Shown one piece after another: positions 1-6,842 of a stretch of 46,802 bases of DNA (its first letter is position 1; each line of letters starts with the position of its first letter). The notes under the pieces are model-generated. The model worked only from the letters and a program-made list of their open reading frames with translations, did no database searches and was not told the origin of the DNA. Source of the DNA: Caryophanales bacterium UBA2450 (GTDB taxonomy: Bacteria; Bacillota_I; Bacilli_A; RFN20; CAG-826); NCBI GenBank assembly GCA_002342545.1, contig DDQE01000013.1, positions 1-46,802 on the forward strand, written 5' to 3'. The position numbers were made by a program, and so were the translations under genes.

Positions 1-193
1 ATTTAATCTTTCAAAAAAATTTTTTAATTCTAAAAACGGAATTTAGTTTTGCAAGTTACAGATTATCGAAATATCTTTAACAAGAAAATTATGTGATAAA
101 TTAAGACTAACATTATTACCATTAGAAAATGATTGTCCAAAAGAAAACCATTTTTACGCTGATATCATCACTAAAGATAGGCAACAAAACATA

Positions 194-943
194 ATGTTTT
201 TTAATACACTATTTTCTTGGGTAAGTATTTCTAAAGTCAAAGATTTTAAGAAATGCCCACTTCAAGAATTTAAAGCATCCATTTATGAAACTCTCCTATT
301 AGAAGGCATTAAACCATATATCGCCCGTTCATATTTAGATGACATAAGCGATATTAAATTATCTTTAACAAATAATAAATCTATAGTCGCTAGATTATCT
401 ACCGCAAAGAAAAACATTCATTTCTTTTATGATTGTTATTATAACGTTCCCGATGTTCTAACGTTATCTAGATATGAATTCTTTAATGATACGTTTTATA
501 AAAATCCTTTATCTAAGAAAGGTGACTCTTATATATCTCCTTATGAAGAAATGGGATATTACCTATTGTCAAATTATGATGATAAAGAAATAGAAGAAGA
601 CGATAAGTCACTTTATTATCAATATAAAGACAAAGTAAAAGAAAAACTACCACCACTAATGGATTTCTCCAAAATGAGTGATGAGGAAATAGATAGATAT
701 TCTAAAGGAATTAATAGAAACCACTATTACTACACGAGCTCACACTTTGTTAAGCGTCTTTATGAAAAATATCCTCAGCCAACCATGGAGGACCACTTTG
801 AATATATTATTTCTCATATAAGTTTAAAAGAAATCAATAGCGATGAACAATGCTCTTGCTATCTAAGGCTTTTCAATTTAGATAAGAAGTTATTCTTTAT
901 TTATTACAACCAATTTGGAAGAAAATATATAAGCAAATTGTAA
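194..943 (+). CDS. DUF6933-like protein, start uncertain
   Basis: This is the only plus-strand protein gene in the window and its function is unknown. The first ATG gives 249 residues, but the same frame is open upstream from position 47. The translation of about 62-193 (ISLTRKLCDKL, then a LPLENDC and FYADIITKDRQ stretch) resembles the start of the DUF6933 family as I remember it, where a short beta-rich N-terminus leads to a motif ending in FTN. No ATG, GTG or TTG exists between 47 and 193 in this frame. The gene therefore either uses ATT at 62, has lost its start codon, or is translated only from 194. The C-terminal half (from residue ~110) is charged and Tyr-rich and I do not recognise it. 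It abuts the convergent gene on the other strand with no spacing. Family assignment is tentative. Confidence 0.55.
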   Translation: MFFNTLFSWVSISKVKDFKKCPLQEFKASIYETLLLEGIKPYIARSYLDDISDIKLSLTNNKSIVARLSTAKKNIHFFYDCYYNVPDVLTLSRYEFFNDTFYKNPLSKKGDSYISPYEEMGYYLLSNYDDKEIEEDDKSLYYQYKDKVKEKLPPLMDFSKMSDEEIDRYSKGINRNHYYYTSSHFVKRLYEKYPQPTMEDHFEYIISHISLKEINSDEQCSCYLRLFNLDKKLFFIYYNQFGRKYISKL

Positions 944-1255
944 TTATTTTCTAATTCGATTTTTAACTTCCAATTGCAGTTCGCTTGAAAACACTTTCAA
1001 ATCAACAATGGTTATAACTTCTTCTAATAATAAAGACACTATTTGATCTATTGCGTCTTTCTTAGAAAGAGTAACTATAACTCCAGGATGCATTTTATCT
1101 TTATTAATTTTATTAATTAATCTCCAAAATCTTTTAGAAGGATATGATTTTTCTTTGATAATCAAGCTATACTCATCTAGAAGATGCTCTATATAATTCT
1201 CTTGCCAATCAACTATGTTTGTTTGATAAACTTTCCAGTCTTCTTTGCTAATCAT
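944..1255 (-). CDS. Conserved small hypothetical protein (~103 aa)
   Basis: The function is unknown. The reading frame opens at 1270, but the ATG at 1255 (MISKEDWKVYQ) is preferred because a GAGG sequence lies 9 nt before it. It resembles a widespread family of ~110-aa proteins of unknown role that start with an acidic/Trp motif (KEDW) and contain WQE(N/R)Y and HPGV motifs; databases sometimes mislabel these as multidrug transporters, but I see no membrane segment here. It overlaps the end of the upstream gene by 8 nt, so the two are probably translationally coupled in one operon with the ATPase gene. The protein looks mostly helical and soluble. Confidence 0.7.
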   Translation of the reverse strand: MISKEDWKVYQTNIVDWQENYIEHLLDEYSLIIKEKSYPSKRFWRLINKINKDKMHPGVIVTLSKKDAIDQIVSLLLEEVITIVDLKVFSSELQLEVKNRIRK

Positions 1256-1802
1256 TGCTATTGTCCTCATCTAAATCATCTAGATAATCATCGAAACTCA
1301 TATCTTCATACATTCCATTATCTAAATAGTCATTATAATTTTGAGCGGTCTCAATCCATTCATCTTTAAAATTTTTAATAATATTTTCGTTATCTAAATA
1401 ATCTAGTTCACTAATATAACCATTTTCATACATGAATTTATAAAACTTTTTAAGCGAAGAGACATGTTCTTTAACAACGGAAACACTATTAGAGCCAATA
1501 CATTTATAAATTAGAAAATAAGTAAAGAAATCGTGATAAGACTCATAACCTTTATAAATGGTATTAGCAAATCGATAACATAAATAAGTGTTAACAAAGA
1601 AATCAATAGAATTAATCGTTCTATTAATAGTTCTATCAGATAATTTGTTTAACTTTAATATCTTCTTAAATTCTGATAAATAGTAGTTATTCAACTTTAC
1701 TATCTCAACTTCCGCTTTATCGTAAGATATCTTTTTATCGTCAAGGCCTTCATAAATATTGTTAATTCTTTTAAAAATTTCACTATGCTTTTCTTTTGTC
1801 AT
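1248..1802 (-). CDS. Protein with SAM-like core-binding fold, no catalytic domain
   Basis: This ~184-aa protein has a helical middle part (KLSDRTINRTINSIDFFVN through SLKKFYKFMYENGYIS) that resembles the N-terminal core-binding domain of tyrosine recombinases. The catalytic R-H-R-Y domain is absent. Similar domains occur at the C-terminus of plasmid pRiA4b ORF-3-type proteins. The tail is very acidic (DDYLDDLDEDNSND). The frame opens at 1817 (MERLIM), but GGAGAG inside that segment is a good Shine-Dalgarno site for the ATG at 1802 (MTKEKHSE). It lies 18 nt after the ATPase gene and overlaps the next gene. The fold is inferred by eye only. Confidence 0.6.
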   Translation of the reverse strand: MTKEKHSEIFKRINNIYEGLDDKKISYDKAEVEIVKLNNYYLSEFKKILKLNKLSDRTINRTINSIDFFVNTYLCYRFANTIYKGYESYHDFFTYFLIYKCIGSNSVSVVKEHVSSLKKFYKFMYENGYISELDYLDNENIIKNFKDEWIETAQNYNDYLDNGMYEDMSFDDYLDDLDEDNSND

Positions 1803-1820
1803 AATTAGTCTCTCCATTAA

Positions 1821-3137
1821 TTATAAAAACATAATCATATAAATAGGAAGTGTGATGAGATTACCATCTTTTTTAACTGTATTTTTATTTCCAAATATAT
1901 AACCATATGAAAGTTTATAATTACCATTTGGATCCACTAATTTTGGTATTGCTCTAAAGTTATTTTGGTCGTTACCAGACTTTATCTCAATCGGCACAAT
2001 CGATAAACTATCGTAATTATTTATCAAGAAATCAACTTCTCCAACTTTCTTACTATCGAAATAATATAATTCATGTCCGTGCGCTATTAACTCCATTGCT
2101 GCAGCGGTTTCATATACTGAACCTAAATTAATTCCACTATCTTTATTCAATACCGCAAACACATTATTTTTATATAAGATATCAGTTAGCAAACCAACAT
2201 CATTAAAATATGCCTTAATTAAATTTTTGCTTTTGCTTTGCACTAATGGGAAAACAGGATTTGATACTGCTCTAGAAGGAAGAGATATTCCTGAATCAAA
2301 CAAATAATCAAACTCATCTTCGTATTTATCTAAGTTAGAATCATCTTTTCCTTCAATACTTTTAAACTGAATACGTTTTACTTTATTCGCCATATAAGAT
2401 GGCAGCAAATCAAATATTCTTCTAATTTTGAGATTATGCTCTTCATCATACTTAGAACAATCATCCTTATAATAAGTATGAATCTCGTTTTGTACTTGTC
2501 TCATCTTGGAAACATTTTGATTAATAATATATTCATTAACTGCATCAGGTAACCCACCACTTAAAAGATAATCTTGAAATAATCTTAAAGTGTATTCATG
2601 AACACTTTGATTAACTTCCTTTAGATTAAAAAAACAATCCTTCAATTCCTCAATAGCACTTTCTCCATAATTATTGGCCCATAAAAATTCTTCAAAATCC
2701 ATTGGGAACATTCTTTTTTCAGTTATAGATCCCATAGGAATAAAAGAATGTCTTAAAGTGATGCCTAATAAAGAGCCACTTACGATATAGCGATATTTTC
2801 TCTCTTTAGCAAGAGGTTTGAGTAATGTCATAAGATGTGGATAAAACTGAATCTCATCAAGAAAAATAATTGTGTCGTCGCTATTATTAAGACCGCCAAA
2901 AAGAGAACTTACTAATGTATAAAAATCTTTTGTTGTTTGGACATTTGAAAACATTTTATTTGTCTCGTAATCATCTTTTAAATCTATTTCAGCATAATTC
3001 TTGAAAAATGATTTTGCTGTATTTCTGATAATATAACTCTTTCCTACTTGTCTAGCGCCATAGACTATTAATATTTTTTGTTCACTTGTATTTTTATAAT
3101 AGTTTTCTAAATCAATTTGTATTTTTCTTTTAAACAT
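1821..3137 (-). CDS. AAA ATPase with DUF4143 domain
   Basis: This 438-aa protein belongs to the AAA_14/DUF4143 ATPases, common accessory proteins of uncertain function found in anaerobic bacteria and archaea. Walker A is GARQVGKS at residues 27-34 and Walker B is IIFLDEIQ near residue 95. A SGS sensor-like motif follows (VSGSLLG). The C-terminal DUF4143 part includes YFDSKKVGEVDFLI and IEIKSG, an E-x-D...E-x-K pattern like a PD-(D/E)XK nuclease fold. A GGAG sequence lies ~9 nt before the ATG. It heads a likely three-gene operon with the two small genes downstream. Repeats and a promoter candidate sit just upstream. Confidence 0.9.
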   Translation of the reverse strand: MFKRKIQIDLENYYKNTSEQKILIVYGARQVGKSYIIRNTAKSFFKNYAEIDLKDDYETNKMFSNVQTTKDFYTLVSSLFGGLNNSDDTIIFLDEIQFYPHLMTLLKPLAKERKYRYIVSGSLLGITLRHSFIPMGSITEKRMFPMDFEEFLWANNYGESAIEELKDCFFNLKEVNQSVHEYTLRLFQDYLLSGGLPDAVNEYIINQNVSKMRQVQNEIHTYYKDDCSKYDEEHNLKIRRIFDLLPSYMANKVKRIQFKSIEGKDDSNLDKYEDEFDYLFDSGISLPSRAVSNPVFPLVQSKSKNLIKAYFNDVGLLTDILYKNNVFAVLNKDSGINLGSVYETAAAMELIAHGHELYYFDSKKVGEVDFLINNYDSLSIVPIEIKSGNDQNNFRAIPKLVDPNGNYKLSYGYIFGNKNTVKKDGNLITLPIYMIMFL

Positions 3138-3155
3138 AGTTTAATTCTCCACATA

Positions 3156-3250
3156 ATCGGTTTTTCCAATAATATTTTATACAATAATATCGGTTTTTCC
3201 AATAGTTTTTGATGCCAGAAAATCGGTTTTTCCAATAATTCGGTTTTTCT
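3156..3250. repeat. Direct repeats of 16 bp at 33-bp spacing
   Basis: The 16-mer ATCGGTTTTTCCAATA occurs exactly three times, starting at 3156, 3189 and 3222, which is 33 bp apart each time (about three helical turns, or 11 codons). A fourth partial copy, TCGGTTTTTC, starts at 3240. They lie directly upstream of the ATPase gene and overlap its best promoter candidate. They could be iteron-like binding sites for a regulator, or the remains of an 11-codon coding repeat (read on the minus strand they give YWKNR each time). Confidence 0.85.
3174..3202 (-). promoter_or_regulatory. Candidate promoter of the DUF4143 ATPase gene
   Basis: Read on the minus strand: TTGGAA at 3202-3197, a 17-nt spacer, then TAAAAT at 3179-3174. 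The -35 element lies inside one of the 33-bp-spaced repeats, so a repeat-binding protein would compete with RNA polymerase. The assignment is by consensus only. Confidence 0.4.
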
Positions 3251-3268
3251 TCTAGCCAATTGTATATT

Positions 3269-3400
3269 TTATGCATAATAAAATTCTTCTTCTCTAGATT
3301 TAACACTAGGAAAAGATCCTAATATTAATATAGAAGAATTATTATCTATAAAAGGTTTAATAGATTCGTAAGTTATGTGTTGATAATTGTTGCTATTCAT
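3269..3400 (-). pseudogene. Truncated hypoxanthine-DNA glycosylase fragment
   Basis: A 43-codon frame starts at ATG 3400 and ends at TAA 3269. Its product runs from MNSNNYQHITYES to LILGSFPSVKSREEEFYYA. The motif LGSFPSVKSRE-x-x-FYY is a hallmark of the N-terminus of DNA-deoxyinosine (hypoxanthine-DNA) glycosylases of the UDG superfamily, which normally continue with GHPQNRFWK and run to about 160 residues. Here the frame stops just before that point and the following DNA is the 33-bp repeat array, with no sign of the rest. It is therefore a decayed or truncated base-excision repair gene. It follows the SWIM gene on the same strand by 20 nt. Confidence 0.8.
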
Positions 3401-3420
3401 TTATCTTATGAACACTAATG

Positions 3421-4131
3421 TTATTTTTCTATTCTTGATATCATGTAATGTGACCCTATTACTGTTTTAATATCGCCACTATCAAATTTAACTTCTAGGA
3501 TATTATTATCTTCAACTTTTGTCACAATTCCACTACCGAATTTCAAATGGTATATTTTATCTCCAACTTTCCAGTGTGTAATTCCATTAGAGACAGTTGA
3601 AGAATCCTCATATTCATCATCTAATTCATCTTCATAATAAAACTCATCATCGTACTCATCATCATATTCATCGTCGCCATAAACTTCATCATAAATTCTA
3701 TCGCGTTCTAGATTTAATAGACGTCGATATAATTCTTCTTTTAGTTGATCGTTTGATAAACTATCAACATATTCTTTTATTTCTTTTTCTTTAGAGGATA
3801 ATAGTTCTTGATATCTAGTTTTCTTATCTTTTATGTCTTGATAATACGCTTTCTCTATTTCTTCTGCTTCTAATAATTCTTTTGGCGAGGTAGCAAACCC
3901 TAACGCAACCATATGCTTGCATATTTTATGGTTCCCTTCAACAAAGGGACAAGTGCAAGTTGATTTTAGAGGATGAGACAAATCAATTTTAACATCATAT
4001 TCTTTGTTTCCTATTACAGTCGCAGAAAAAATATTCTCACTAATCTTTTTGATATCTTTTACTCTATTATCTTTATAGTAATGATATCCTCTCCAATATG
4101 AATTACCGCTTGCTTTTGTAAATATGCTCAT
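3421..4131 (-). CDS. SWIM zinc-finger protein with C-terminal Tudor-like domain
   Basis: This 236-aa protein has an N-terminal SWIM zinc finger (C59-x-C61, C71-x-H73 in a CTCP...KICKH context), a fold that usually binds DNA or protein partners. A helical linker of about 70 residues follows, then a strongly acidic, Tyr-rich stretch (about residues 145-178, made of DDEYDDE-like units). The C-terminal ~50 residues (WKVGDKIYHLKFGSGIV... VKFDSGDIKTV) resemble the Tudor-like C-terminal domain of PcrA/UvrD helicases. No helicase core is present. The acidic stretch could mimic DNA or be a flexible linker. An AAAGGA Shine-Dalgarno site precedes the ATG. It follows the 4160-4900 gene by 28 nt. Confidence 0.8.
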   Translation of the reverse strand: MSIFTKASGNSYWRGYHYYKDNRVKDIKKISENIFSATVIGNKEYDVKIDLSHPLKSTCTCPFVEGNHKICKHMVALGFATSPKELLEAEEIEKAYYQDIKDKKTRYQELLSSKEKEIKEYVDSLSNDQLKEELYRRLLNLERDRIYDEVYGDDEYDDEYDDEFYYEDELDDEYEDSSTVSNGITHWKVGDKIYHLKFGSGIVTKVEDNNILEVKFDSGDIKTVIGSHYMISRIEK

Positions 4132-4159
4132 TTGTGCTTATCCTTTGTTTATTATATTT

Positions 4160-4900
4160 TTAATCAGAAAACCAAAATTTATGTGTTATGCCACTTGGGG
4201 TTATAAGAGATAGCCCGTCTTCTTTTATAACAAAATAATAAATTGTATATTTATTAATATATTTTGGTTGTTTATTTGTGAAGCAATATATTTTATTGCC
4301 AACGCAATATCTTTGAATAAAATAATCATCTTCTAATAATTCATTAATTTCATCAGAGTAGAGTAGTATTTCTTCTTCTAAGCAATATAATTGTTTCGAT
4401 ATTTTTTTATCAAATATTAGATTTAAAAAATCAAACCTTTTAAAGGGAAATAATTTGATAAAAGGCTTAGATAAATCCTTGGCATCTAAAAATGTTTTGT
4501 CACTCAATTTACGCAGTTTAAATCTCTCATTATGTTTAATAAAGAGATAGAAAATAACATTATTTATATCTTGCGAATGATAATAATTAAAATTAACAAA
4601 CACATCATCAGGGCAAATATATCGGTCTAATAACTTTTTGTTAACATTAGTGCGGCTAATAAACTCGCTTATTAAAAACGATATATATCTAATTTTATTA
4701 ACGTTCCAAACAACATCGCTTCCTTTAGCGGTATCAATAACCATTAAAATCCTAGTGATATCAAATGGCTTATTTTCAATCATTTGAAGGAAATCGTAAT
4801 TTTTTAATAGAACATTAAATAAATAAGAAAAATCTTTTTGTTTCTTGCTCGCGTAAGAAAACACATCATATAAATATTCAATCGTTAATTCTTTATTCAT
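4160..4900 (-). CDS. Hypothetical protein, partner of the XRE-DUF3990 gene
   Basis: This 246-aa protein matches no family I recognise. It is rich in aromatic and basic residues, has no membrane segment or signal peptide, and ends in a beta-rich stretch (YTIYYFVIKEDGLSLITPSGI). Its start overlaps the end of the XRE-DUF3990 gene by 8 nt, so the two are almost certainly co-transcribed and translationally coupled. That arrangement suggests a functional partner, for example an antitoxin, an accessory factor or an effector, but nothing in the sequence decides which. Confidence 0.6.
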   Translation of the reverse strand: MNKELTIEYLYDVFSYASKKQKDFSYLFNVLLKNYDFLQMIENKPFDITRILMVIDTAKGSDVVWNVNKIRYISFLISEFISRTNVNKKLLDRYICPDDVFVNFNYYHSQDINNVIFYLFIKHNERFKLRKLSDKTFLDAKDLSKPFIKLFPFKRFDFLNLIFDKKISKQLYCLEEEILLYSDEINELLEDDYFIQRYCVGNKIYCFTNKQPKYINKYTIYYFVIKEDGLSLITPSGITHKFWFSD

Positions 4901-5759
4901 TTCCCTTAATATAGTTAGAAAACAATCTTTCTTTATTTGGTGTTCTATTTATAATTAGCTCAATATTATTGTTTTCTCTTTCTTGAATAAGATCAGAATA
5001 ATGTAAGAAATATTCGCTTAGGGTATTATCATATCTAATAACTTCATCAGGAATGAGGCTGGCACCAAATAATTCATTTTTTAAGCATAGCTGATTACCT
5101 AACGCCATAATTTTAGTAGCGTATTCAGCTTGATCAATATCGATTTTATCCTTATAAAGGAGTTCTAATACTTCATAAGAAAATGAATCCGCAATTTTTC
5201 CAACAATTAGATCTGTATTACGTTCAAGCTTAAAATATTTTTCGAATAATTTTGGATAATTCTGATATTCGATTTTTTTACGATTAATTGCGACATAATT
5301 TAACCAATCAATCGATTTCATTTTATTGAAGTCTAAAATAGACAATTCTTTAAATTTATCTCTTTTAAATCTATAAATAATTGTTGATGAACCTAGTTTA
5401 CCCCAAGTAGATGATTGTCGAAGGTTTTCGCCTAAATAAAATCCATATCCAAAATCTCTACTTTCTCCATCATTAATATGGACATTGATAGGGAACTTTA
5501 TTTCAGACGCAGTTGCGTGATAATAATATTCATCCTCATCAGCAATATTTAAAATTTTAGTGATATCAACTCCATGGTAATACGCTAAGTCAAGTAATTT
5601 TGTCAAAACATCAACAGGAACATTAGTTTCACCTGACATATAGCGATAGACAGTGGCTCTATCTTTGCCAATGGAAAAAGCAAATGCATCAGCAGATATT
5701 CCTAATATATTAAAGGCTGATTTTATAATTTCGCTTGTCTTGATAACTATTTCTTTCAT
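4893..5759 (-). CDS. XRE HTH fused to DUF3990 ADP-ribosyltransferase-like domain
   Basis: This 288-aa protein has an N-terminal Cro/C1-type helix-turn-helix (about residues 12-60: AFAFSIGKDRATVYRYMSGE). It is joined to a DUF3990 domain (about 80-240) with YHA, DFGYGFYLG, SSTWGK, DLIVGKIAD and GNQLCLKN motifs. DUF3990 proteins are related to ADP-ribosyltransferases. The second DUF3990 protein here (9009-9686) has the same motif order but carries its XRE domain in a separate gene. The frame opens at 5774, but that ATG lies across the -10 box. The ATG at 5759 is preferred and would sit at the very 5' end of the mRNA. Its role, probably a self-regulated toxin-like effector, is inferred. Confidence 0.75.
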   Translation of the reverse strand: MKEIVIKTSEIIKSAFNILGISADAFAFSIGKDRATVYRYMSGETNVPVDVLTKLLDLAYYHGVDITKILNIADEDEYYYHATASEIKFPINVHINDGESRDFGYGFYLGENLRQSSTWGKLGSSTIIYRFKRDKFKELSILDFNKMKSIDWLNYVAINRKKIEYQNYPKLFEKYFKLERNTDLIVGKIADSFSYEVLELLYKDKIDIDQAEYATKIMALGNQLCLKNELFGASLIPDEVIRYDNTLSEYFLHYSDLIQERENNNIELIINRTPNKERLFSNYIKGNE

Positions 5760-5765
5760 GACTAA

Positions 5766-5794
5766 ATTATACATTAGCCTCTAAATTGCGACAA
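5766..5794 (-). promoter_or_regulatory. Promoter of XRE-DUF3990 gene, predicted leaderless
   Basis: Minus strand: TTGTCG at 5794-5789, a 17-nt spacer, then TATAAT at 5771-5766. Only 6 nt separate the -10 box from the ATG at 5759, so transcription should start at or next to the start codon. No Shine-Dalgarno sequence is possible. Confidence 0.65.
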
Positions 5795-5872
5795 GTTTTT
5801 TATGTAAAATATACATTTTGGGCGTTAAATTAGCGTTTTTATGAATATTTAATGATTTTTATGCGACAGTTT

Positions 5873-5957
5873 TGGTGCGGATAACAGGAATCGAACCTGC
5901 ACGAGTCGCCTCACAAGATTCTAAGTCTTGCGTGTCTACCAGTTCCACCATATCCGC
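5873..5957 (-). tRNA. tRNA-Leu (UAG)
   Basis: The minus-strand transcript folds with acceptor stem GCGGATA/TATCCGC, an encoded CCA end, a long variable arm typical of class II tRNAs, T-loop GGTTCGATTCC, and anticodon loop CTTAGAA, giving anticodon UAG (reads CUN leucine codons). It is the last gene of a four-tRNA array. Confidence 0.95.
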
Positions 5958-6014
5958 ATAATATCCTTATTTATTAAAATATAAGCGCACGCGCCTATAT
6001 ATTTTTTAATAAGG

Positions 6015-6090
6015 TGGTGCCGTCTATCGGAATCGAACCAACAACCTACTGATTACAAATCAGTTGCTCTGCCAATTGAGCTAAGACGGC
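6015..6090 (-). tRNA. tRNA-Thr (UGU)
   Basis: Acceptor stem GCCGTCT/AGACGGC, encoded CCA, D-loop AGCTCAATTGGCAGAGC, anticodon stem ACTGA/TCAGT and loop TTTGTAA give anticodon UGU, reading ACA threonine codons. It is co-oriented with its tRNA neighbours. Confidence 0.95.
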
Positions 6091-6098
6091 ATATCTTC

Positions 6099-6173
6099 TG
6101 GTGGACACTACAAGGATCGAACTTGTGACCTCTTCCGTGTGAAGGAAGCGTTCTCCCGCTGAACTAAGTGTCC
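6099..6173 (-). tRNA. tRNA-Val (CAC)
   Basis: Acceptor stem GGACACT/AGTGTCC with discriminator A and encoded CCA. The anticodon stem CTTCC/GGAAG encloses loop TTCACAC, giving anticodon CAC for GUG valine codons. A CAC isoacceptor implies that another valine tRNA (UAC) is encoded elsewhere. Confidence 0.93.
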
Positions 6174-6194
6174 CTATAGTCTTTAAATAATTAA

Positions 6195-6219
6195 ACCCCA
6201 TTACTTTGTGGGGCTTTTT
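6195..6219. terminator. Hairpin between tRNA-Ile and tRNA-Val
   Basis: CCCCA-TTACTTTG-TGGGG is followed on the plus strand by CTTTTT, and on the minus strand by a poorer TTTAATTATTT. It separates tRNA-Ile from the other three tRNAs. It may terminate part of the minus-strand transcription, or act as a processing structure. The better U-tract faces the plus strand, where no gene ends. Confidence 0.5.
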
Positions 6220-6226
6220 GCATATT

Positions 6227-6303
<77 letters not shown>

Positions 6304-6319
6304 AAATACGCGCTTAAAT

Positions 6320-6348
6320 AATATACAATAGTTGATTTTATTTATCAA
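6320..6348 (-). promoter_or_regulatory. Promoter of the tRNA array
   Basis: Minus strand: TTGATA at 6348-6343, a 17-nt spacer, TATATT at 6325-6320, then a GC-rich stretch (GCGCG) before the tRNA-Ile 5' end at 6303. It begins immediately after the rpsI terminator. Confidence 0.65.
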
Positions 6349-6349
6349 T

Positions 6350-6382
6350 AAAAAGAAAAAGGAAGTTTTTTGAGGACTTCCT
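6350..6382 (-). terminator. Rho-independent terminator of rplM-rpsI
   Basis: Minus strand: stem AGGAAGT/ACTTCCT (6382-6360) closed by a nine-base loop and followed directly by TTTTCTTTTT. It lies about 45 nt after the rpsI stop codon. Confidence 0.85.
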
Positions 6383-6427
6383 ATAATCTTTTCTTTTAGT
6401 TCTGATATCAAAGATATCAAACAAAGA

Positions 6428-6829
6428 TTAACGCTTAGAGAATTGTGGTGCTCTTCTAGCAGCTTTAAGACCGTATTTCTTTCTCTCTTTCTTACGAGAG
6501 TCTCTGGTAATTAAACCAGCAGCCTTTAAAGTTTTGCGGTCGCACCCAGCTTCGAGTAAAGCGCGAGTAATGCCTAATCTAATTGCACCGGCTTGACCTG
6601 TGAAACCACCACCTTTAACTTCTGCGACGACATCATATTTGCCTTCAGTTTCAGTTAACACTAATGGTTGTTTGAGGTCCATCACTAATGTAGCGTAAGG
6701 CATATATTCATTAACATCCCTTCCGTTAACAGTGATCTTGCCTTTTCCAGAGACGACATATACTCTAGCGATTGAAGATTTTCTACGTCCAGTTCCGTAG
6801 AATTGGACACTTTCTTTCTTAGTTGCCAT
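6428..6829 (-). CDS. rpsI: 30S ribosomal protein S9
   Basis: This 133-aa protein (usual length ~130) is S9, a small-subunit head protein whose basic C-terminal tail reaches the P-site tRNA. The sequence shows QFYGTGRRKSSIARV near the N-terminus, the central KGGGFTGQAGAIRLGITRAL segment and the conserved end RDSRKKERKKYGLKAARRAPQFSKR. It lies 13 nt downstream of rplM and ends before a clear terminator, so rplM-rpsI is a two-gene operon as in most bacteria. Confidence 0.98.
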   Translation of the reverse strand: MATKKESVQFYGTGRRKSSIARVYVVSGKGKITVNGRDVNEYMPYATLVMDLKQPLVLTETEGKYDVVAEVKGGGFTGQAGAIRLGITRALLEAGCDRKTLKAAGLITRDSRKKERKKYGLKAARRAPQFSKR

Positions 6830-6842
6830 TTTCTATATCCTC

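Noticed and set aside
3156..3250. CRISPR array
   Set aside because: Repeats are only 16 bp with 17-bp gaps, three copies, and no cas genes nearby.
3597..3794. Plus-strand ORF coding a His-rich peptide
   Set aside because: It is the antisense shadow of the acidic DDEY-type stretch of the SWIM protein; no ribosome site.
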